In this document: piece after piece, positions 37,397-45,821 of the stretch | Layout of the letters: the number at the start of each line of letters is the position of its first letter | Position numbering within the stretch: position 1 is the stretch's first letter | Assembly: GCF_003363135.1 (NCBI RefSeq) | Contig: NZ_QRBB01000002.1 | Span: forward strand, 372,001-436,000 | Direction of reading: 5' to 3' | Source of the DNA: Alteriqipengyuania lutimaris | Lineage (GTDB): Bacteria > Pseudomonadota > Alphaproteobacteria > Sphingomonadales > Sphingomonadaceae | Length of the DNA stretch: 64,000 bases | The notes under the pieces: model-generated | Databases searched by the model: none | Seen by the model: only the letters and a program-made list of their open reading frames with translations | What the model was told of the DNA's origin: nothing | Translations under genes and position numbers: made by a program

Positions 37397-37975
37397 ATGT
37401 ACATAGAGACCGAAACAACGCCCAATCCCGCCACGCTCAAGTTCCTCCCCCAGCGGCAGGTCATGCCGCAGGGCACGCGCGACTTCGCGAGCCCCGAGGA
37501 TGCCGAGGCGAGCCCGCTGGCGCAGGCGCTGTTCGACACGGGCGAAGTGACGGGCGTGTTCTTCGGCCACGATTTCGTTTCGGTCACCAAGGACCAGGGC
37601 GCGCAGTGGACCGACCTGAAACCGCAGGTGGTCGCGGTGCTGCTCGACCATTTCGTGTCCGAGGCGCCGCTGTTCCACGGCGGCAGCGCGGCAGGCATTG
37701 CGGTGCCTGCGGAAGACACGCTGGTAGTCGAGGACGATCCCGCCAACGCGGAGATCGTGGACCAGATCAAGGAGCTGCTGGAAACGCGCATCCGCCCCGC
37801 GGTTGCGGGCGACGGCGGCGACATCGCCTATCGCGGCTACCGCGACGGGATCGTGCACCTGCAGCTGCAGGGCGCATGCGACGGCTGCCCCTCGGCCACG
37901 GCCACGCTCAAGCACGGGATCGAGGGCCTGCTGAAACATTACGTGCCCGAAGTCGTTGAGGTTCGCGCGACCTGA
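37397..37975 (+). CDS. NifU/Nfu-family Fe-S cluster scaffold/carrier protein
   Basis: 192-aa protein that carries [4Fe-4S] clusters to client enzymes. The start at 37397 gives the family opening MYIETETTPNPATLKFLP; the frame is open to 37250 but that part overlaps the protease start region. An N-terminal Nfu_N domain (residues ~1-90) precedes a C-terminal NifU domain with LLETRIRPAVAGDGGDI and the cluster-binding C-D-G-C in GACDGCPSA. It is divergent from the M16 gene and 52 bases before the reductase gene. Client Fe-S proteins nearby include MiaB. Confidence 0.95.
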   Translation: MYIETETTPNPATLKFLPQRQVMPQGTRDFASPEDAEASPLAQALFDTGEVTGVFFGHDFVSVTKDQGAQWTDLKPQVVAVLLDHFVSEAPLFHGGSAAGIAVPAEDTLVVEDDPANAEIVDQIKELLETRIRPAVAGDGGDIAYRGYRDGIVHLQLQGACDGCPSATATLKHGIEGLLKHYVPEVVEVRAT

Positions 37976-38027
37976 TGCCGCGCTGCAGCCCCGAAATTCA
38001 TCACGATAAAGAAGGCCCGACCCGCCC

Positions 38028-38636
38028 ATGACCAAACAATTCCACGGACACGACCTGTCGCACGAGGCGCTCGAACAGCTGTTCCTCGAAGCGCGGAGCT
38101 ACAATGCCTGGCTCGACAAGGACGTGACCGAGGATCAGGTCCGGCGCATCTACGACCTCACCAAGATGGGGCCGACTTCGGCCAACCAGCAGTCGGCACG
38201 CTTCGTGTGGTGCAAGTCGCAGGACGCGAAGGACCGCCTCGCGAAGCACGCGATGGACGCCAACAAGGACAAGATCAAAACCGCGCCCGTGTGCGTCATC
38301 ATCGGCTACGACATCGATTTCCACGAAGAACTGCCATGGCTGTTCCCGCACACCGATGCCAAGAGCTGGTTCGAAGGCGACGTCGAGGGCCGGATCACGC
38401 AGGCCAAGCGCAATTCGGCATTGCAGGGCGCCTACCTGATGCTCGCGGCGCGCGCGATCGGGCTCGATTGCGGGCCTATGTCGGGCGTCGATCTCGACGC
38501 GGTGACCGAGGACTTCTTCGCCGACCAGCCGCAATACCGCGCGGACTGGATCTGCTCGATCGGCTATGGCGACGTCGAATCGATCTTCGATCGCAGCCCG
38601 CGGCCCGACTTCGACAAGTTCAACCGCATCGAGTGA
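38028..38636 (+). CDS. malonic semialdehyde reductase / RutE-HadB-like nitroreductase family protein
   Basis: FMN-dependent nitroreductase-fold enzyme of 202 aa. The RutE-type arrangement is visible in ARSYNAWLDKDVTEDQVRRIYD, KMGPTSANQQSARFVW, and GLDCGPMSGVDLDAV. RutE reduces malonic semialdehyde to 3-hydroxypropionate in uracil breakdown, but no other rut genes are present here, so the physiological substrate may differ. It follows nfu by 52 bases on the same strand. Confidence 0.9.
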   Translation: MTKQFHGHDLSHEALEQLFLEARSYNAWLDKDVTEDQVRRIYDLTKMGPTSANQQSARFVWCKSQDAKDRLAKHAMDANKDKIKTAPVCVIIGYDIDFHEELPWLFPHTDAKSWFEGDVEGRITQAKRNSALQGAYLMLAARAIGLDCGPMSGVDLDAVTEDFFADQPQYRADWICSIGYGDVESIFDRSPRPDFDKFNRIE

Positions 38637-38714
38637 CAGCCCGGCCCTTCGAAACCGCACTGAAAAACTGACCCTAAAAAACCGCTTGGCCTGCTTGCGC
38701 TTTCGCACTGCAGC

Positions 38715-39404
38715 GTGGCAACGCGGGTCCGGTTTTTTCGGACGCGCTCAAGGGGGCCAGCGATAACAGCTCAACGAACACTTGCGATCGACTGCGCCAC
38801 CGCCGCCTGTTCGGTGGCGCTGTTCGGCGGGCCTGAGCTGCATTCGGGCACTTTCGAAGTGCTCGGGCGCGGCCATGCCGAACGCCTGGTGCCGATGATC
38901 GCCGAGCTGTCAGAGCGCGGGCGGGCGGGCCGGATCGCGGTCGCGCGTGGTCCCGGAAGCTTTACCGGCGTGCGCATCGGGCTTGCGGTGGCGCGCAGTC
39001 TTGCGCTCGCATGGCGCGCACAGCTGCAAGGCTATTCGACGATGGCGCTCGTCGCGGCGATGGCGCGCAGCCGGTCGGGCGGGCAGGCGCTCACCGTTGC
39101 GATGGAAGGCGGTCATGGCGAATGGTTCGTGCAGGCCTTCGATGGTGACGGCTTGGCAATCGCGGACGCCGTCTCGCTGCCGCCCCGGCAGGCGGTCGAC
39201 AGCTTCAGGAACAATGTGGTGGCGGGAACGCGGGCGGAAGATTTCGTCGAGCTGGCGGGCGCGGGCACCGCGCTTCCCCTGTATAGCGACGCGCGCGCGT
39301 TCCTCTCGCTCCCGGCGGCAGCGCTGTCGGACGATACGGCGCCGATCTACGGGCGGGCGCCAGATGCGAAGCCAAGCGGCGCCGCGACGGGCAAGTCGGC
39401 ATGA
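38715..39404 (+). CDS. tsaB: tRNA threonylcarbamoyladenosine biosynthesis protein TsaB, start codon uncertain
   Basis: Partner of TsaD in making t6A37 on ANN-decoding tRNAs. The ASKHA-fold N-terminal half is clear: RTLAIDCATAACSVALF, then HAERLVPMIAEL and VARGPGSFTGVRIGLAVARSLA. The only conventional in-frame start is a GTG at 38715, whose first ~16 codons (MATRVRFFRTRSRGPA) look unlike TsaB. A near-perfect Shine-Dalgarno AAGGGGG (38750-38756) sits 6 bases before an in-frame ATA at 38763, followed by ACAGCTCAACG, as though the natural start were AUA or a mutated ATG. Its stop overlaps rimI by 4 bases (ATGA). Confidence 0.9.
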   Translation: MATRVRFFRTRSRGPAITAQRTLAIDCATAACSVALFGGPELHSGTFEVLGRGHAERLVPMIAELSERGRAGRIAVARGPGSFTGVRIGLAVARSLALAWRAQLQGYSTMALVAAMARSRSGGQALTVAMEGGHGEWFVQAFDGDGLAIADAVSLPPRQAVDSFRNNVVAGTRAEDFVELAGAGTALPLYSDARAFLSLPAAALSDDTAPIYGRAPDAKPSGAATGKSA

Positions 39405-39868
39405 ACGAGGACGTGCTCGACGCGATCATGCGGCTGATGGACAGCGCCTTCGATCCGCAATGGGGCGAGGCCTGGACCCGGTCGCAGGTCGCATCGGCCA
39501 TCGCCTTCGCCAACACGCATGCCACGCTGATCGATGCCGAGGGCGGCGCGCCTCGCGCGCCCGAGGATGCGGTCGGCTTCGCCATCGTGCGCGCCGCGCC
39601 GGGCGAGGAGGAAATTCTTCTGATCGCGATCGAGCCTGCGATGCGCCGCCGCGGACTGGGGGCAAAGCTTCTGAGGACCCTCGCCGCTGCGGCAAGGCTG
39701 CGCGGGGCCGATCGCCTGTTCCTAGAGATGCGAGAGAACAATCCGGCACGTTCTGTTTACGAAAATCACGGCTTCCACCCGATCGGGCGACGCAAAGAGT
39801 ATTACCGGCTCGACGACGGGGCGCGGATGGATGCGATTACCTTCGCACTCGATCTTTCAGCCGGTTGA
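39401..39868 (+). CDS. rimI: RimI-like GNAT N-acetyltransferase (ribosomal protein alanine acetyltransferase)
   Basis: 155-aa acetyltransferase modelled on RimI, which acetylates the N-terminal Ala of ribosomal protein S18. The acetyl-CoA loop is RRRGLGAKLL in motif A, followed by RLFLEMRENNPARSVYENHGF (motif B) and the terminal RKEYYRL strand. The ATG overlaps the tsaB stop (ATGA); tsaB-rimI coupling is conserved across many bacteria. Confidence 0.92.
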   Translation: MNEDVLDAIMRLMDSAFDPQWGEAWTRSQVASAIAFANTHATLIDAEGGAPRAPEDAVGFAIVRAAPGEEEILLIAIEPAMRRRGLGAKLLRTLAAAARLRGADRLFLEMRENNPARSVYENHGFHPIGRRKEYYRLDDGARMDAITFALDLSAG

Positions 39869-40000
39869 TCGATATTGTCCCAATAATGGAAAGAAATTTT
39901 CCCCAAGAGCATTGCAATCGGTAAATGATTGCGACAGGGAATTTCACCTATGCGGCCCTATCCCCCTGGCGGCCGTATCCCAAAACCCTAGAGGAAATTG

Positions 40001-40444
40001 ATGGAAGACCAAGATATCGAAATGACGCAGACGCTTATCGCGTTCACGTCGAACATCGTTGAAGCATATGTCAGTAATAATTCGGCGGAACTCGACGACG
40101 TTCCGGTGCTGATCAACAGTGTCTATTCGGCATTGTCTGGCCTCAGCAGCGGTGCCGAAGAGGAAGAGCCGCGCCCCGAACCTGCGGTGTCCGTCCGCGC
40201 GTCGGTGAAGCCCGACTATCTCGTCTGTCTCGAAGACGGCAAGAAGCTGAAGATGCTCAAGCGCTATCTGCGCACCAATTACGACATGAGCCCCGAGGAA
40301 TATCGCGAGCGCTGGAACCTGCCGAGCGATTACCCGATGGTTGCGCCCAACTATGCCGAAAAGCGCCGCGAACTGGCGAAGAAGATCGGCCTTGGTCGCG
40401 CACCGGGCCAGAAGCGCGGTCGTCGCAAGAAAACCGCCGAATAA
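40001..40444 (+). CDS. MucR/Ros-family transcriptional regulator lacking zinc-ligand histidines
   Basis: 147-aa nucleoid-associated regulator. The ATG at 40001 (a TTG sits directly before it) follows GAGGAA. The N-terminal half (residues ~5-50) is the oligomerisation region (TLIAFTSNIVEAYVSNN; VLINSVYSAL); the DNA-binding half contains KPDYLVCLEDGKKLKMLKRYL, then YDMSPEEYRERWNL and PMVAPNYAEKRRELAKKIGLG, and a basic RGRRKK tail. The Cys is kept, but the positions normally occupied by zinc-binding His (KRHL, THH) read KRYL and TNY. It probably folds without zinc, as known for some MucR homologues. It likely controls surface and cell-cycle genes broadly. Confidence 0.93.
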   Translation: MEDQDIEMTQTLIAFTSNIVEAYVSNNSAELDDVPVLINSVYSALSGLSSGAEEEEPRPEPAVSVRASVKPDYLVCLEDGKKLKMLKRYLRTNYDMSPEEYRERWNLPSDYPMVAPNYAEKRRELAKKIGLGRAPGQKRGRRKKTAE

Positions 40445-40452
40445 TCCGTGCA

Positions 40453-40487
40453 CTCGCCGGTCGGCTGCCAACAGCTCGACCGGCGAG
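40453..40487 (+). terminator. hairpin downstream of mucR-like gene
   Basis: Perfect 11-bp arms CTCGCCGGTCG (40453-40463) and CGACCGGCGAG (40477-40487), 13-base loop, 9 bases after the stop. Only a short CTT follows, so termination may be weak or Rho-assisted. Confidence 0.55.
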
Positions 40488-40544
40488 GCTTGAGCGGGCC
40501 GCGCACCCGTCCTATGCCCCGAGCGAAAGCCTGAGGAATCCCGC

Positions 40545-40967
40545 GTGCCCCATAAAATCGATCTCGAACAGCTGTGTGCCGACAAGGGCCTGCGCATCAC
40601 CGAACAGCGCAAGGTGATCGCGCGCGTATTGTCGGACAGCGAAGACCACCCCGATGTCGAGCAGCTGCACGAGCGTGCCTCGAAGATCGACCCCGGCATC
40701 TCGATCGCGACCGTCTATCGCACGGTCCGCCTGTTCGAAGAGGCCGGCGTGCTCGACCGGCACGATTTCGGCGATGGCCGCTCGCGCTACGAGCCCGCGC
40801 CCGAATCGCACCACGATCACCTGATCGACGTCGAAAGCGGTAAGGTGGTCGAATTCGTCGACCCCGAGCTGGAGGCGCTGCAGAAGCAGATCGCCGAAAA
40901 GCTGGGCTATCGCCTCGTCGACCACCGGATGGAATTATATGGCGTCCGCCTCGAACGCGACAGCTGA
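40545..40967 (+). CDS. fur: Fur-family metalloregulator (alphaproteobacterial Fur/Mur-like)
   Basis: 140-aa repressor responding to iron or manganese. GTG start with GAGGAA 8 bases upstream. The N-terminal winged helix has RITEQRKVIARVL and ISIATVYRTVRLFEEAGVL; the hinge and metal site read YEPAPESHHDHLIDVESGKVVEF. The classical HHDHLICLDCG Cys pair is replaced by Asp-Val-Glu-Ser, and there is no C-terminal CxxC, as in alphaproteobacterial Fur/Mur proteins. Its 3' end overlaps the plsC start by 29 bases. Whether it senses Fe or Mn cannot be decided here. Confidence 0.92.
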   Translation: MPHKIDLEQLCADKGLRITEQRKVIARVLSDSEDHPDVEQLHERASKIDPGISIATVYRTVRLFEEAGVLDRHDFGDGRSRYEPAPESHHDHLIDVESGKVVEFVDPELEALQKQIAEKLGYRLVDHRMELYGVRLERDS

Positions 40968-41877
40968 CAACCGCTCCGACTGGGAACGGCGGCAGGCGGC
41001 CGCCCGCGGCGAGAGGACGCCGATCTCTTTCATGGGCTGGGTCCGCTTGTGGACCCGCACCATCGCGCTGGTTGTCGTGATGATGCTGTTCGTCATCCCA
41101 CTCTATGTCACGCGAATCTTCACCTACGGATCGCCGTGGCCCAAGTGGTACCTGGCGATTGCCGCATGGATCGTGGGCGCGCGGGTCGAGCGGCGCGGTA
41201 CGCCGCTGCGGCGCGACGTGTTCTTCATCGCCAACCATGTCAGCTGGGTCGACATCCTGGCGCTGGCAGGCGCCAGCGGCACCGCCTTCGTCGCCAAGGC
41301 CGAGCTGGCCAAGGCACCGCTGGTGGGCTGGCTGTGCTCATTGAACCGCACGGTCTTCGTCCAGCGCGAGGACCGCCTGCGCGTGGCGGACCAGATCAAC
41401 GCGCTGCGCGAGGCGCTGATGGACAACTGGTCGGTCACGGTCTTCCCCGAAGGCACGACGACCGACGGGCACTCGCTGCTGCCGTTCAAGTCCTCGATGC
41501 TCAGCGTCCTCGAACCGCCGCCGCCGGGCGTGCTCGTCCAGCCGGTGGTGATCGACTATGGCGCGATGGCCGAATGGCTCGGCTGGATCGGCGAGGAAGA
41601 CGGGCTCAACAACTACAAGCGCGTGATGGCGCGCAAGGGTACCTTCCCGGTCAAGCTGTTTTTCCTCGAACCCTTCAGCCCGGTCGAGTTCCGCGGCCGC
41701 AAGGCGATCGCGGCCGAGGCGCGCGTTCGGATCGAAGCGTGCCTTCGCGAGACGATGGGCCACGAACTGCGCCCCTTCGACCACGACGTCGCGCCGATCC
41801 GCTACAGCAAGGCCAAGCTGCCGCCGCTGGAGCCCGTCGCTGCTCCCTCCGCTACGGACGATCCCCCCGCGACCTGA
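40939..41877 (+). CDS. plsC: 1-acyl-sn-glycerol-3-phosphate acyltransferase
   Basis: Membrane enzyme that acylates lysophosphatidic acid to phosphatidic acid. The 312 aa include an N-terminal membrane segment (TIALVVVMMLFVIPLYV) and the four acyltransferase blocks; the clearest are block I NHVSWVDIL (HxxxxD; here NHVSWVD), the R-E-D-R stretch, and block III FPEGTTTDG. The ATG lies inside fur, suggesting coupled translation. The C-terminal tail is Pro/Ala-rich and disordered. A later start (MGWVRL, residue 32) would also keep the domain. Confidence 0.92.
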   Translation: MASASNATADNRSDWERRQAAARGERTPISFMGWVRLWTRTIALVVVMMLFVIPLYVTRIFTYGSPWPKWYLAIAAWIVGARVERRGTPLRRDVFFIANHVSWVDILALAGASGTAFVAKAELAKAPLVGWLCSLNRTVFVQREDRLRVADQINALREALMDNWSVTVFPEGTTTDGHSLLPFKSSMLSVLEPPPPGVLVQPVVIDYGAMAEWLGWIGEEDGLNNYKRVMARKGTFPVKLFFLEPFSPVEFRGRKAIAAEARVRIEACLRETMGHELRPFDHDVAPIRYSKAKLPPLEPVAAPSATDDPPAT

Positions 41878-41961
41878 GCGGCATGGCCGTGCCCCCACTA
41901 CGCCCTTCTTAGCGAAGGTTGATTTCGCACCCGGGCCCACGGGGATCGCATTGTACCCGCT

Positions 41962-42645
41962 ATGGATGCCAATACGATGACCGACCAGCGGGTCGAGCAA
42001 TTCGAGAATGTGATCAGGGGGCCGGATTTTCCCTGCGTCGGCGCAAAGTCGGCGCTGGCGAAGGGGAACATGGAGTTCGTCCTCGCGCGCGACCTCACCA
42101 GCGCATGGAACGACATCAAGATTCACGAGGCGCTGATGGCCTGGGCGAAGCGCGACCTGCCCGCCGACCAGCTGCGCAGCCTCGTCGTCATCTTCGACGG
42201 CCCGCTCGACCTCGACGAAAGGGCCTTCGAACAGGCGATGTGGGAGCGATTGCAGTCGCTGTCGGACAAGGACGTGTGGCTCTCGCAAAAGCCCGATCCG
42301 ACCGTCAGCAGCAATCCCGCCGAGCCCGATTTCTCGCTCAGCTTCGGCGGGCAGGCCTTCTTCGTGGTCGGACTGCACCCCAATGCCTCGCGCCCCGCAC
42401 GGCGCTTCCCGAAACCCTCGCTAGTCTTCAACCTCCACGAGCAGTTCGAGTGGCTGCGCAACAGCGGGATGTACGAGCGGATGCGCCAGCGCATCCTCGA
42501 TCGCGACAAATCGCTCGCCGGCGATATCAACCCGATGCTTGCGCGGCATGGGGAGAGCAGCGAGGCCCGGCAATATAGCGGGCGCGCGGTCGACGAAGAC
42601 TGGGCGTGCCCATTCCGGCGGGGCGAGATCAGGAGCATATTTTGA
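41962..42645 (+). CDS. YqcI/YcgG family protein, probable haem-dependent N-hydroxylase (GntA/DcsA-like)
   Basis: 227-aa cytosolic protein of the YqcI/YcgG family. Characterised relatives (GntA of guanitoxin, DcsA of D-cycloserine biosynthesis) are haem enzymes that N-hydroxylate guanidino groups, e.g. of arginine derivatives. Family marks: FPCVGAKSALAKGNMEF near residue 23, FDGPLDLDERAFEQAMWERL, FSLSFGGQAFFVVGLHPNASRP in parts, and PSLVFNLHEQFEWLR with a conserved His. The C-terminus DEDWACPF(R)R is also typical. Its stop overlaps the next gene's TTG start by 4 bases, so the two gene products are probably made together. No biosynthetic cluster surrounds it, so the substrate is open. Confidence 0.85.
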   Translation: MDANTMTDQRVEQFENVIRGPDFPCVGAKSALAKGNMEFVLARDLTSAWNDIKIHEALMAWAKRDLPADQLRSLVVIFDGPLDLDERAFEQAMWERLQSLSDKDVWLSQKPDPTVSSNPAEPDFSLSFGGQAFFVVGLHPNASRPARRFPKPSLVFNLHEQFEWLRNSGMYERMRQRILDRDKSLAGDINPMLARHGESSEARQYSGRAVDEDWACPFRRGEIRSIF

Positions 42646-43232
42646 GCGATGTAGTCGAAATCCCGCCGCGCAGCGGCACCGCCTTCGTGGTGGAGGCCGG
42701 GCAGGCCTTCACCGTGATCGACCCGCAGGGCACGCAGGTGTCCGACATGGTCGCCTATTCGCAGGCCGACGTGCGCGAGGTCATGTCGAACGGGCGAACC
42801 TTCGATTACGAGGAGACGATCCATCTCACTACGGGCAATCGGCTGTGGTCCAACCGGTCGAACGTGATGCTGGAGATCGAGGAGGACAGCCTTGGCCAGC
42901 ACGACTACCTGCTCACCCCGTGCAGCGAGGATACGTTCCGGCACTTCTATCCGGACAAGCCGGTGCACCGGGGCTGCTTCGGCAACTTGGCCGAGGCGCT
43001 GGCGCACTACGGTATCGAGCGCGACGCGATCCCGACCGCGTTCAACATCTTCATGAACGTGCCGGTCGATGGCGGCACGGGCGGGCTCTCGGTCGATCCG
43101 CCCGCGAGCCAGCCGGGCGAGGCGGTGCGCTTCCGCGCGCATATGGACCTGGTGATCGGGCTGACCGCCTGTTCGGCCTATGCTTCGAACGGGGGCAGCT
43201 TCAAGCCGATCCATTACCGGGTCGAAGAATAG
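42642..43232 (+). CDS. DUF1989 / urea carboxylase-associated family protein
   Basis: 196-aa protein of the family often found beside urea carboxylase or guanidine-metabolism genes; biochemical role unsettled. The TTG at 42642 is chosen because AGGAG (42631-42635) lies 6 bases upstream and it overlaps the previous stop as TTGA; a GTG at 42606 has no such signal. Visible family features: GTQVSDMVAYSQAD, the metal-like YLLTPCSEDTFRHFY, NLAEALAHYGI, FNIFMNVPV, and the C-terminal LTACSAYASNGGSFKPIHY. Conserved Cys and His suggest a metal site. Coupling to a YqcI/YcgG hydroxylase suggests it handles an N-hydroxyguanidine-type product; this is inference. Confidence 0.87.
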   Translation: MSDVVEIPPRSGTAFVVEAGQAFTVIDPQGTQVSDMVAYSQADVREVMSNGRTFDYEETIHLTTGNRLWSNRSNVMLEIEEDSLGQHDYLLTPCSEDTFRHFYPDKPVHRGCFGNLAEALAHYGIERDAIPTAFNIFMNVPVDGGTGGLSVDPPASQPGEAVRFRAHMDLVIGLTACSAYASNGGSFKPIHYRVEE

Positions 43233-43253
43233 GCCTCCACAGCTGAAACCCTG

Positions 43254-43347
43254 CCGTCACCCCGGGCCTGACCCGGGGTCGGTGCTTCTTGAAACTGCCC
43301 TGGGGTAAAAAGTGAAGCACCACCCCGGATCAAGTCCGCGGTGACGG
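43254..43347. repeat. palindromic intergenic repeat, copy 1 (GTCACCCCGG family)
   Basis: Long imperfect inverted repeat: left arm 43254-43288 (CCGTCACCCCGGGCCTGACC...) and right arm 43314-43347 (...CAAGTCCGCGGTGACGG) around a 25-base A-rich loop. The same family occurs at 49243-49328. It sits between the DUF1989 gene and miaB, where an accessory insertion meets the backbone. Confidence 0.75.
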
Positions 43348-43401
43348 TGGAGGTGGCAGGAGTTGCGCCCGCCCGTCGCGAAGCGTAAATGCGCGCTTCG
43401 C

Positions 43402-44736
43402 ATGAAACCCACGACTCCTCCCAAGACCTACCGGGTCAAAAGCTTCGGCTGCCAGATGAACGTCTATGATGGCGAGCGGATGGGCGAGCTCCTCGCCGCG
43501 CAGGGCATTACGCCCGCGCCAGAGGGCGAGGACGCCGATCTGGTGGTGCTCAACACCTGCCATATCCGCGAAAAGGCGACCGAGAAGGTCTATTCCGACA
43601 TCGGACGGCTCCGGCGCGAGGATGGCACATCGCCGCTGATCGCGGTCGCGGGCTGCGTCGCCCAGGCGGAGGGCGAGGAGATCATGGCCCGCGCGCCCGC
43701 CGTCTCGATGGTGGTGGGCCCGCAGGCGTACCAGAACCTTCCGGCGATGCTCGAACGCGCGGTGTCCGGCCAGCGCAGCACCGAGATGGACCTTGCCGCC
43801 GAAGCCAAGTTCGCCAGCCTCCCGCAGCGGCGAACCGCCCCCCCGGCGGCGTTCCTCACCATCCAGGAAGGGTGCGACAAGTTCTGCACCTATTGCGTCG
43901 TGCCCTACACCCGCGGCGCAGAGATCAGCCGTCCCTTCGCCGAACTGGTCGCCGAGGCGCAAAGGCTGGTCGAAGGCGGGGCGCGCGAGATCACCCTGCT
44001 CGGCCAGAACGTATCCGCTTGGAGCGGCGAGGACGCGAAGGGCCATCGCACCGGGCTCGCCGGGCTGGTCCGCGAGCTGGCGAAAATCGACGGGCTGGCG
44101 CGCATCCGCTACACCACCAGCCACCCGGCAGACATGGACGAAGAGATCATCGCCGCGCATGGCGAGATCGACAAGCTGATGCCCTTCCTCCACCTGCCGG
44201 TGCAGGCGGGCAATAACCGCGTGCTCAAGGCCATGAACCGCAGCCACACGGTCGAGAGCTACCTCAGGCTGCTCGAACGCTTCCGCGCCGCGCGGCCCGA
44301 TCTGGCGCTGTCGGGCGATTTCATCGTCGGCTTCCCGGGCGAGACCGAGGCCGAGTTCGAGGATACGCTGAAGGTGGTGGACGAGGTCGGCTACGCCCAG
44401 GCGTTCAGCTTCAAATATTCGCCCCGCCCCGGCACCCCTGCGGCAGGGATGGAAGGGCAGGTCGCGCCCAAGGTGCTGAAAGACCGGCTCAAGCGCCTTC
44501 AGGACCGCCTCAACCGCGACCAGCACGCCTTCAACACCGCCAGCGTGGGCCGCACCTGCGAGGTGCTGGTCGAACGCAAGGGCAAGCTGCCGGGCCAGTG
44601 GCTCGGCAAGTCGCCCTGGCTGCAATCAGTGCATTTCGAAAGCGATGCGGCCATCGGCGATCTGGTGCCGGTCACGCTGACCGAAGCCGGGCCCAATTCG
44701 CTGCGCGGGACGGTGCGCGAAAGCGTCGCCGCCTAG
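43402..44736 (+). CDS. miaB: tRNA (N6-isopentenyl adenosine(37)-C2)-methylthiotransferase
   Basis: Radical SAM enzyme adding the 2-methylthio group to i6A37 of tRNAs. Of 444 aa with ATG at 43402, the N-terminal UPF0004 domain binds the auxiliary cluster ([27 protein letters not shown]). The radical SAM motif CDKFCTYC uses Cys158, Cys162 and Cys165. The C-terminal TRAM domain closes with a short RNA-binding stretch. A longer TTG-initiated frame from 43363 would overlap the palindromic repeat and is unlikely. It needs [4Fe-4S] delivery, for which the nearby Nfu protein is a candidate. Confidence 0.97.
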   Translation: MKPTTPPKTYRVKSFGCQMNVYDGERMGELLAAQGITPAPEGEDADLVVLNTCHIREKATEKVYSDIGRLRREDGTSPLIAVAGCVAQAEGEEIMARAPAVSMVVGPQAYQNLPAMLERAVSGQRSTEMDLAAEAKFASLPQRRTAPPAAFLTIQEGCDKFCTYCVVPYTRGAEISRPFAELVAEAQRLVEGGAREITLLGQNVSAWSGEDAKGHRTGLAGLVRELAKIDGLARIRYTTSHPADMDEEIIAAHGEIDKLMPFLHLPVQAGNNRVLKAMNRSHTVESYLRLLERFRAARPDLALSGDFIVGFPGETEAEFEDTLKVVDEVGYAQAFSFKYSPRPGTPAAGMEGQVAPKVLKDRLKRLQDRLNRDQHAFNTASVGRTCEVLVERKGKLPGQWLGKSPWLQSVHFESDAAIGDLVPVTLTEAGPNSLRGTVRESVAA

Positions 44737-45647
44737 TCTGCTGTGTCGCGGAAGGTAGCCGCGACCGCATTGGGCAACCGCGTCGCCGCCGAGTTGGGCG
44801 GCAGGCTGTAGAGCGCGGCGAGAAAAGCGCGATCGAACCGCGTGAGCATATCCTCGCCCTCCTCCGCCACGAAAGGATCGAGCACGCTGGCCAGGCCGGT
44901 GCTCTCGCTGCGGGAGGTCCGCAATCCCGGGGCGAGCAGACGCATCGTCGCGTGATCGGCGACGCGGGTCAGCTCCATCCCGACGAGACTTTCTATATCG
45001 AGGATGACGACGCCGCTCGCCGCGGCGATGCTGTGCGAAAGGCCGACGCGGCGCGAGCGCCCCTGCTTATTGACCGGCCCGCCCCATCGCAGCGGCGAGG
45101 CCGAGCCGCCCAGACCCGGCACGGTCGCCATTTGCGGAACGCTGCCCCCTTCGGCAGAGCGCTGCTCCTCGTTGTGCCAATCGAGCACGCGTTCGCCCCG
45201 CGAAAGGCGTGCGGCGATACGGTTGCGTTCGGCCTCGGAGATGAGCCAGGGCTGCTCGTCGACGATCCGATCGACCAGCGCTGCCGGATCGTCGACGATC
45301 AGCACCAGTGCATTGGCCGTGCAGCCGGGCTTCGCCACTCTCAGCCCCGCCTCGCGCGCATTGGCCTCTATCCGCTGCCTGACGGTCTCGCCTCCCTGAG
45401 CTCCCAGACCGGAGACCGACAGACACAGCGGATCAAAGAAACGCACCAGCGGTTCGTCGGAGACGAGCGTCTGGCTCATATTCCGCACCGCCTCGCGCAC
45501 CTGCGCGGTTGTGCGAGCGGATTCGCCGCGCACGAGGATATCGGTATGCGCCTCCTCGGCATCCTGCTGGCCATTGGCCGGCACAAAGCCTGCGGCAAGC
45601 AGGACGGCAGCGATCATCGCAGGAGCACGGCGGACCAAGCGTGGCAT
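44733..45647 (-). CDS. uncharacterised secreted protein, homologous to the divergent neighbour
   Basis: 304 aa, function not recognised. A Sec signal peptide ([18 protein letters not shown]) suggests periplasmic or outer-surface location. The mature part shares an ordered series of motifs with the protein encoded at 45822-46718: an early ILVRG strand, [26 protein letters not shown], a GC-x-x-N-x-L-V core with [12 protein letters not shown] and [13 protein letters not shown], and [12 protein letters not shown]. The two conserved Cys (in PLC and PGC) could form a disulfide. It overlaps the miaB 3' end by 4 bases, tail to tail. The pair looks like an inverted gene duplication. Confidence 0.75.
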   Translation of the reverse strand: MPRLVRRAPAMIAAVLLAAGFVPANGQQDAEEAHTDILVRGESARTTAQVREAVRNMSQTLVSDEPLVRFFDPLCLSVSGLGAQGGETVRQRIEANAREAGLRVAKPGCTANALVLIVDDPAALVDRIVDEQPWLISEAERNRIAARLSRGERVLDWHNEEQRSAEGGSVPQMATVPGLGGSASPLRWGGPVNKQGRSRRVGLSHSIAAASGVVILDIESLVGMELTRVADHATMRLLAPGLRTSRSESTGLASVLDPFVAEEGEDMLTRFDRAFLAALYSLPPNSAATRLPNAVAATFRDTAD

Positions 45648-45821
45648 GGCGCGATGCTAAGGCAATGATGGCCATCCGCCAATCGGTCTAATTCAGAAGC
45701 GGACCGGATTCGACTCGTCCTTGCCGTCTAGGCTCCGCTGCGCCATTCTTGCAGCATGGCCAGAGCGACCATTGGCGAGCGGGCTCGATCTTCGCGGAGC
45801 GGGCTTGGAAGAAGGCGTTCC

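Noticed and set aside
37256..38035. N-terminal extension of the M16 protease across the nfu gene
   Set aside because: The extension is antisense to nfu; the lipoprotein signal at 37255 marks the true start.
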